64,000 nucleotides of DNA. It comes from Stieleria maiorica (GTDB lineage: Bacteria > Planctomycetota > Planctomycetia > Pirellulales > Pirellulaceae). The notes beneath the pieces were generated by a model. The model saw only the letters and a list, made by a program, of their open reading frames with translations, had not been told where the DNA came from and did not search any database. The position numbers were made by a program, and so were the translations under genes. Positions 59,463 through 64,000 of this stretch are shown one piece after another; the stretch's first letter is position 1, and the number at the start of each line of letters is the position of its first letter. The DNA lies in the NCBI RefSeq assembly GCF_008035925.1, contig NZ_CP036264.1, positions 8,408,343-8,472,342 of the forward strand, written 5' to 3'.

Positions 59463-60455
59463 CTAAAACTCCCGCGCGCTACTTTCCGTCGGACTCGGGA
59501 AATCCTCCGGCACGTCGGTCAAGGTCACGTCGCCCGTCGCCGCCCATTCACAGCCGCGGACCAACGTGGTGATGAACCCGACGCCGCTGAAGGAGACTGC
59601 GTCGTGTCCCATCGTGGTGTGGAAGATCCGCCCCTTGCCGTAGTCGATCGTCATTAGCTTGGGTTCGTGGCGGCCGGTCCCTTTGTATTGGGGGTCGGCG
59701 TAGGCGGTGGCCAGGATGGTCATGTTGACCGCCGGTCCGCGGAGCTTTTGATACAGTTCGTCTTTGGTGTGCATCCAGGCGCTCGGCAGACCTTTGACGA
59801 TCGGGTGATCGGGCGTGCGGACGACGACCTGGTACTCGTGCGCCGGCCCGTGGTTCCCGCCCGGTCCGGCGCTGGTGTCGCGGACGACTTCGCCGTCCAG
59901 ATTCAGGTAGACGTAGGGGCCGGATTCTTCGTTTCGGCCGCCCCAGCCGCCCAGGCCGATCATCTTGTTGAACTCGTTCCATTCGGCGAACGAGTTGTCG
60001 GCGGCGTGAATCACGACCAGACCGCCGCCACCTCCGATGAAGCCCTCCAATGCCTTTTGGGTCGCTTCGGGCCAGGGCGCCGCGTTCCAACCGAAGTTGC
60101 TGATCACGACGTCGTAGTCGGCGAAGTCGGGTTTGAAATCCGGATCCGATTTGGGTTGGGGCAGGTCCTGGTACTGCTTGCCGTCCTCGAGCGGGAATTG
60201 TTCGAGCAGTTTGCCGCCTTTCCAAGTGAATTGCGTCCGCTGGATGTCGACGGTGAAGCGGCCTGAATCCTCCAGGTATTTCTTCGTCATCATCGTGGTT
60301 TGGGGCCAAGCGGTGTGATTGTTTTGACCGTCGATGATCAACGCCCGAAGTTTCGCGTCTTCAGCACTCGCTTGGGCCTGAAATCCGGGAAGGGCTGTGA
60401 TGACAAAGACGGACAGCAGTGCGACGGTGATCGCGCGGCGAGTGACTCGATTCAT
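59463..60455 (-). CDS. Secreted ThuA-domain protein
   Basis: 330 residues from ATG at 60455 (MNRVTRRAITVALLSVFVIT). Signal peptide to about QAQASA. Then a ThuA/trehalose-utilisation-type class-I-amidotransferase-like fold: RALIIDGQNNHTAWPQTTMMTKKYLEDS, DYDVVISNFGWN, GGGGGLVVIHAADNSFAEW, GPAHEYQVVVRTPDHPIVKGLP, and GRIFHTTMGHDA near the end. ThuA proteins bind or degrade sugar derivatives; none of the classic amidotransferase triad is complete here. They are numerous in planctomycetes, often beside sugar-degradation genes, but none is adjacent. Upstream extension to 60671 is repeat-derived and rejected. Confidence 0.88.
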   Translation of the reverse strand: MNRVTRRAITVALLSVFVITALPGFQAQASAEDAKLRALIIDGQNNHTAWPQTTMMTKKYLEDSGRFTVDIQRTQFTWKGGKLLEQFPLEDGKQYQDLPQPKSDPDFKPDFADYDVVISNFGWNAAPWPEATQKALEGFIGGGGGLVVIHAADNSFAEWNEFNKMIGLGGWGGRNEESGPYVYLNLDGEVVRDTSAGPGGNHGPAHEYQVVVRTPDHPIVKGLPSAWMHTKDELYQKLRGPAVNMTILATAYADPQYKGTGRHEPKLMTIDYGKGRIFHTTMGHDAVSFSGVGFITTLVRGCEWAATGDVTLTDVPEDFPSPTESSAREF

Positions 60456-60837
60456 GATGGTGGTGTTGTCGAACAAAATGGTGGAGTTTGAAAAAGAGCT
60501 GACAGGGAGAGCAATTCTAAGACATCCCCCCACGCCTCGTTCCCAGGCTCCGCCCGGGAACGCTGGTGCGTGAGTGGCTCCCGCCACACACTCCGCGTGA
60601 TCTTTGCGATGGAGGGTAACCTCGTCTGTGGTGCGTGTGCCCGTCACAGGAAGCCAGAACTCGATACGCATTCCAGGTGTTGGCGGGCGTCGCTACCGCA
60701 GCGTCGTCTCGGCCACATTGTAGCTGGGCGCCCTGCCGACGAGTGGCGCCGAGCACCACATCGCGCTAAAAGAAAAAGCCCCCCGCGATGACTCGCGGGG
60801 GGCTTTGTAGGTAAACACACGATCGGTCCGCGGCGGA
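60456..60837. other. Spacer with diverged long-repeat copy and terminator (382 bp)
   Basis: Contains a partial relative of the 35464 repeat family (60537-60600, CGTTCCCAGGCTCCGCCCGGGAACG) and the intrinsic terminator at 60775-60806. A 73-codon plus-strand frame over this area is repeat-derived. No gene. Confidence 0.65.
60775..60806 (-). terminator. Rho-independent terminator of the DUF1559-lipoprotein operon
   Basis: AAAGCCCCCCGCGA (60775-60788) and TCGCGGGGGGCTTT (60793-60806) form a perfect 14-bp stem with a 4-base loop. On the minus strand the stem is followed by TTTTTCTTTT. It lies 32 bp past the lipoprotein stop. Confidence 0.92.
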
Positions 60838-61032
60838 CTACTCGGGCCGCTGCTGATCCGGCTCCGCATCGTTTTGGACGTTCGCGTCTTCGGAGATCAT
60901 GCGTTCATAATCGGCAAACGCTTGCTCGTCGACGTTCTCCATCACATTGCTCGGCTGCGGATCTCCGCATCCGGCCGAGGGCAACGCCAGCAGGGCCGCA
61001 CAAACAACGGGCCATGAAAAACGAGATTTCAT
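60838..61032 (-). CDS. Small lipoprotein downstream of DUF1559 gene
   Basis: 64 residues from ATG at 61032 (MKSRFSWPVVCAALLALPSAGC): signal peptide with lipobox SAGC, then a 42-residue acidic polar tail. Starts 28 bp after the DUF1559 stop and is followed by the terminator, so the two form an operon. Such short lipoproteins regularly follow DUF1559 genes in planctomycetes; role unknown. The upstream in-frame part belongs to the DUF1559 gene region and is not coding for this protein. Confidence 0.85.
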   Translation of the reverse strand: MKSRFSWPVVCAALLALPSAGCGDPQPSNVMENVDEQAFADYERMISEDANVQNDAEPDQQRPE

Positions 61033-61060
61033 TGCGTGGATCCTTTGGACAAGCGGAAGA

Positions 61061-62311
61061 CTATTGATTGAGCTGTTCTTCAATCGTTTCATTGCTCGCC
61101 CGTGTGCCCAGGGCACCCCAAAGGCCGTAGGGGCTGATGCTGCCGGGGGTTTGTCCACCGGTACCATTTCGCCAAACCATACCGGCGCGACTGTTTCCGG
61201 CTTCGACCGAATCGGTCATGAACACGACCGCCCCATCGCCCATCAGGATGTGCGCACCGCCTTGGTGGCGGCTACTGGGCGGTGCCAGGAAGGTCCCGCC
61301 GGGATTACGTTGGGCACAGATTTCCGAGTTGGGCGGCAGGATCGTGTGGATCGTGGTCATCTCGACTCGGTGATCCGCCCAGCGGAAGCCGCGCCCATTG
61401 GTGCGGTTCATCATCCGCAGGTTCGGCTCCCAGAATCGAGGACGATCGGGATCGAGGTAACCTTGATCTTCGCACCATTTCGGATTGTCCCGAATCAACG
61501 CCCATGCTTGGGTCGATTCATGATCAGCCAGCGTCCGTTTGTCGCGGTCACCCAAGTCGGTCGCGATTTCGGCCATCGCGATCGTGTTGGACAAGCCATC
61601 CAACACGTCGCGGAATTTGGCCCGCTTGTGCTGGACAAACATCCCGCGGTCGGTCGCTAATGAGTGCCGCATCCAGCCGTTGGTTTCCGGGTACGTTCCG
61701 TCTTCCGGGTTGGGGAATTGACGCCCACCTCGGATCGACCAATAGCAGGAATCGCCCAAGTTGACGGCGTAGTTGGTTCGTCCCAGGGCCGGCAAGCCGA
61801 CGCCCGGGTCACTGGGGCAGCGCAGGGTCGGGATTTCCGTCACCCAGGGGATGTACCTGGCCTGAGTGGGGACTGGTCCCATCGGCGGCCAGGGCGGATT
61901 GTAGACCACCGTCGGGTCGACGGCGTCCTTGTTGTTGGGGTTGGAGATTTGGTCCCAAATCCCTTGCTGCTCCATGAACGGGGTCAGCCCGACCAGGGCG
62001 CTCAGCCGCCACGAGTTGGAGTGGGAGTAGTTTCGCCACCAGTCATGGTTCGGTCCCGTTTGGCCGAATGGGGGGGCGGCGCCGCCGGGGCTGGTCGTTC
62101 CCACCCCGTGCATCGGCAGCTCTTTGTAGGCCGCGTGGTAGTTGTGCACGGCGATCCCGATTTGCCGAAAATTGTTACTGCAGCTCATCCGTCGCGCCGC
62201 CTCGCGAGCCGCTTGGACTGCCGGCAGCAGCAGCCCGACCAGAATGCCGATAATGGCGATGACAACCAACAGCTCCACAAGCGTGAAGCCCGATTTCGCA
62301 TGCCGTTTCAT
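61061..62311 (-). CDS. DUF1559 prepilin-like secreted protein
   Basis: 416 residues from ATG at 62311, with a strong AGGAGG five bases upstream that decides this start over the longer one at 62359. The N-terminus has a type IV prepilin / type II pseudopilin signal, [17 protein letters not shown], cleaved before Phe, followed by the DUF1559-typical [26 protein letters not shown]. The C-terminal H[16 protein letters not shown] block is the 'H-x9-DG' region of the family. DUF1559 proteins are a large planctomycete-specific group likely assembled into or exported by a type II-like system. Operon with the small lipoprotein. Function is structural/surface by inference. Confidence 0.95.
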   Translation of the reverse strand: MKRHAKSGFTLVELLVVIAIIGILVGLLLPAVQAAREAARRMSCSNNFRQIGIAVHNYHAAYKELPMHGVGTTSPGGAAPPFGQTGPNHDWWRNYSHSNSWRLSALVGLTPFMEQQGIWDQISNPNNKDAVDPTVVYNPPWPPMGPVPTQARYIPWVTEIPTLRCPSDPGVGLPALGRTNYAVNLGDSCYWSIRGGRQFPNPEDGTYPETNGWMRHSLATDRGMFVQHKRAKFRDVLDGLSNTIAMAEIATDLGDRDKRTLADHESTQAWALIRDNPKWCEDQGYLDPDRPRFWEPNLRMMNRTNGRGFRWADHRVEMTTIHTILPPNSEICAQRNPGGTFLAPPSSRHQGGAHILMGDGAVVFMTDSVEAGNSRAGMVWRNGTGGQTPGSISPYGLWGALGTRASNETIEEQLNQ

Positions 62312-62669
62312 AAAAACCTCCTGAAAAGGAATCGAAAAGAATGGCAGGGTAGCCTTCAATGTATTCCTTTTTGGGGTGGTTCTACCCGCGAAAATGTCAG
62401 TTAATGCGGTTCATTGTCGCTTTTGTGGTTTTTCGGCCATGATTTTGCACTCGTTTCCCCGCGGCTCATTGGGAGTGTCGCCAGGTCGTGGCGGGGTGGG
62501 GAGGTAGGAAGATTTTGGAGGTAGGAAGATTAGCTGAATCGAATGAGTGGTGCCTCTCATCATTCTCTTTCGATCACAAACTGAGCCGTCGGCGCTTGCC
62601 TCGGGCCTTACAGGTCGCGAACGGCAATCCAAGGCCCGCGGCTAGCGCCGTCGGCTCATAAAGACAGCC
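62312..62669. other. Repeat-bearing intergenic region (358 bp)
   Basis: Contains a GGTAGGAAGATTTTGGAGGTAGGAAGATTA element (62502-62531), TCGATCACAAACTGAGCC flank, and copy 3 of the GGCGCTAGCC palindrome (62583-62657). Upstream part (62312-62400) should hold the DUF1559 promoter. No gene found. Confidence 0.65.
62583..62657. repeat. GAGCCGTCGGCGC..GGCTC palindromic element (copy 3)
   Basis: Imperfect 75-bp palindrome matching 6650-6724 and 59267-59341, here inverted relative to copy 2 as judged from the shared flank. It ends 13 bp from the metallophosphoesterase stop codon. Confidence 0.85.
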
Positions 62670-63449
62670 CTAGCGGCCGTCGCGGAGTCGGTAGCCGAGA
62701 AAATTATCGAGTTCCGTCTCGGCTTCGATCTTCGCGATCGTGTCTTCGATGTCGTATTCGACGCGGTGAAAGAAGACCTGTTGCTGGTCGTAGATCACGT
62801 AACAGCTGCGCGGATCCAGATCACGTGGTTGTCCGACGCTGCCGACGTTGATCATCAGCCGCGCCGACGGATCACTGACGTCATAGCCTTCGGCGACGTC
62901 ATTGGGACGGAGAAACTGCAGGTCGGTGGTGAAGATCCCTGGCACGTGGGTGTGGCCTTGGAAACACAGGTGCGGGACCAGCGAGAACAGCTTTTCCATC
63001 TTCTTGCTGTTCTGGATGTCTTCGGGCATGACATATTCGTTGGTCGGTCCGCGTGGGGAACCGTGCACGAACAGGATGTTTTCTTCGCGGATGGTGCGTG
63101 GCAGGGCACACAGAAAATCCAACCGTCGCCGCGAGGCGTTGGCATGTCCGGAGTCCTCGGCGGACTCACCGGCGTGGTTCTCCAGCTTGCTGCGGGTCCA
63201 AAAGATCGCTTGTTCGGCTGCCGCGTTGAAGCCTTCGGGGTCAAACAGCGCGCTGCTGTCGTGGTTGCCGAGCACGCAGAACGCGAACTCCATCACCACG
63301 TCCAGGCATTCGCAGGGCTGGGGGCCGTAGCCGACGACGTCGCCCAGACAAACGATGCGGTCGACTTGTTGGGTTTGGACATGTTCCAGCACGGCGCGCA
63401 GCGCGGTCAGGTTGCCGTGGATATCGCTTAGGATCGCAGTTCGGGTCAC
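62670..63449 (-). CDS. Metallophosphoesterase (calcineurin-like), YfcE/MPP type
   Basis: 259 residues, GTG start at 63449 (GTGACCCGAACTGCG). Di-metal phosphoesterase: SDIHGNLTAL (D-x-H), CLGDVVGYGPQP (GD), GNHDSSALF (GNHD), FVHGSPRGPTNEY, GHTHVPGIF (GHxH). About 250 residues with small cap: a cytoplasmic phosphatase/phosphodiesterase, substrate unknown. The next gene's TAA is directly before this GTG with no spacer, so they are translationally adjacent. It is about half identical by eye to that gene. Confidence 0.9.
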   Translation of the reverse strand: MTRTAILSDIHGNLTALRAVLEHVQTQQVDRIVCLGDVVGYGPQPCECLDVVMEFAFCVLGNHDSSALFDPEGFNAAAEQAIFWTRSKLENHAGESAEDSGHANASRRRLDFLCALPRTIREENILFVHGSPRGPTNEYVMPEDIQNSKKMEKLFSLVPHLCFQGHTHVPGIFTTDLQFLRPNDVAEGYDVSDPSARLMINVGSVGQPRDLDPRSCYVIYDQQQVFFHRVEYDIEDTIAKIEAETELDNFLGYRLRDGR

Positions 63450-64000
63450 TTAACGTCCGTGTTTGATTCGGTCGCCGAGTTGGTCGGACAAGTCGGGTTG
63501 GGCGTAAATCTTGTTGGCGGTCGCTTCAATGTCGTACTCGACTCGGCGGTAGGTCACCAACGGCCCGCCGGGGGCGTCTTTGTCCAGGATGACGTAGCAC
63601 GCGCGGTTGTCTTCGTCGCGCGGTTGGCCGACGCTGCCGACGTTGACCATCGCTTTTTCGCTGGTCAGCCGGTATTGGTAGTCGCACTCATCGGGCTGGA
63701 TGAATTCGCAGTTGGTCGTGAAGATGCCCGGCAGGTGCGTGTGTCCCATGAAGCAGTATTGCTTGACCTTGCCGAACAGGATTTCCATTTTCCGCTGATC
63801 GAAGATGTATTCGGGGAAAACGTATTCGTTGGTCGGGTCACGGGGGGAGCCGTGGACGAACTTGTATTGATCCTCGTCGTAGTAGCGGGGCAGCTCGCCC
63901 AGGAAATCCCAGCGACCGTTGACCTGGGAGGCGTTGCCGGGGCCGTTGTCCAATTGGTCGCGGGTCCAGTAGATCGCCTGCAACGCCATCGGGTTGAATC
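63450..64000 (-). CDS. Metallophosphoesterase, paralogue, N-terminus cut by window edge
   Basis: At least 183 residues visible, open to the right edge (GFNPMALQAIYWTRDQLDN...). Shows FVHGSPRDPTNEYVFPE, MGHTHLPGIFTT, AMVNVGSVGQPRD and VEYDIEATANKIYAQPDLSDQLGDRIKHGR, all paralleled in the gene downstream. The D-x-H, GD and GNHD motifs must lie outside the window. Tandem duplication of a metallophosphoesterase gene. Confidence 0.88.
   Translation of the reverse strand, partial: FNPMALQAIYWTRDQLDNGPGNASQVNGRWDFLGELPRYYDEDQYKFVHGSPRDPTNEYVFPEYIFDQRKMEILFGKVKQYCFMGHTHLPGIFTTNCEFIQPDECDYQYRLTSEKAMVNVGSVGQPRDEDNRACYVILDKDAPGGPLVTYRRVEYDIEATANKIYAQPDLSDQLGDRIKHGR

Overview
The window is a high-GC chromosomal segment of a planctomycete, most likely a member of the Pirellulaceae (Rhodopirellula/Stieleria-like). 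This is inferred from gene content, not from a database search. The pointers are a DUF1559 prepilin-like protein followed by a small lipoprotein, a formylglycine-type sulfatase, ThuA and heme-plus-PDZ secreted proteins, MoxR/DUF58/VWA clusters, many CXXCH proteins, an alternative complex III (ACIII) fused to a caa3 oxidase locus, and long intergenic spacers full of short palindromic dispersed repeats. No tRNA, rRNA, CRISPR array, transposase or phage gene was recognised.

Layout. 1-9.2 kb: 3' part of an MFS transporter, an M19 dipeptidase, a secreted protein of unknown function, an acidic hypothetical protein, a secreted monoheme protein, and a minus-strand pair made of a CXXC/heme/PDZ protein and a PLP-dependent threonine/serine dehydratase. 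9.5-18.5 kb: MoxR ATPase, DUF58 protein and BatA-like VWA protein, then a lipoprotein-like protein, a Wza-type polysaccharide export protein and a second large VWA membrane protein. 18.8-22.1 kb (minus): LolA/DUF2092-like periplasmic protein, DusB and a beta-barrel protein. 22.4-31 kb: a giant membrane-anchored coiled-coil protein built from 45-residue repeats, an S4 RNA-binding protein, IF-3 with a non-ATG start, a NIF3 protein, a GT2 glycosyltransferase and a BshC-reminiscent protein. 31-39 kb: an LRR protein with a KPEEK tract, a membrane-anchored unknown, a single-chain MlaF-MlaE ABC transporter, a sulfatase preceded by a heptamer microsatellite, and FolK with an unexplained C-terminal domain.

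39.1-54.2 kb is the functional core: a co-directional respiratory cluster actA-actB-actC-actDE(fused)-actF, a small membrane protein, SCO, coxB (with cytochrome c domain), coxA (A2-type), coxC and coxD. Together these encode quinol oxidation by ACIII and direct electron transfer to a caa3 oxygen reductase, as a likely supercomplex. Several of the subunits carry His-rich tails or insertions. 54.5-57.8 kb: a membrane-anchored squalene-cyclase-fold protein and a heptaheme cytochrome. 57.9-64 kb: DUF2071 protein, small unknown, ThuA protein, the DUF1559 protein and lipoprotein pair with a clear terminator, and two tandem metallophosphoesterases, the second cut by the window edge.

I did not find a clearly new defence or mobile system. 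The most unusual items are the repeat-protein architecture at 22.4-25.7 kb, the fusions (ActDE, MlaF-MlaE, FolK plus domain), the His-rich respiratory subunits, and at least seven families of short, mostly palindromic repeats that occur as mosaics in the spacers.
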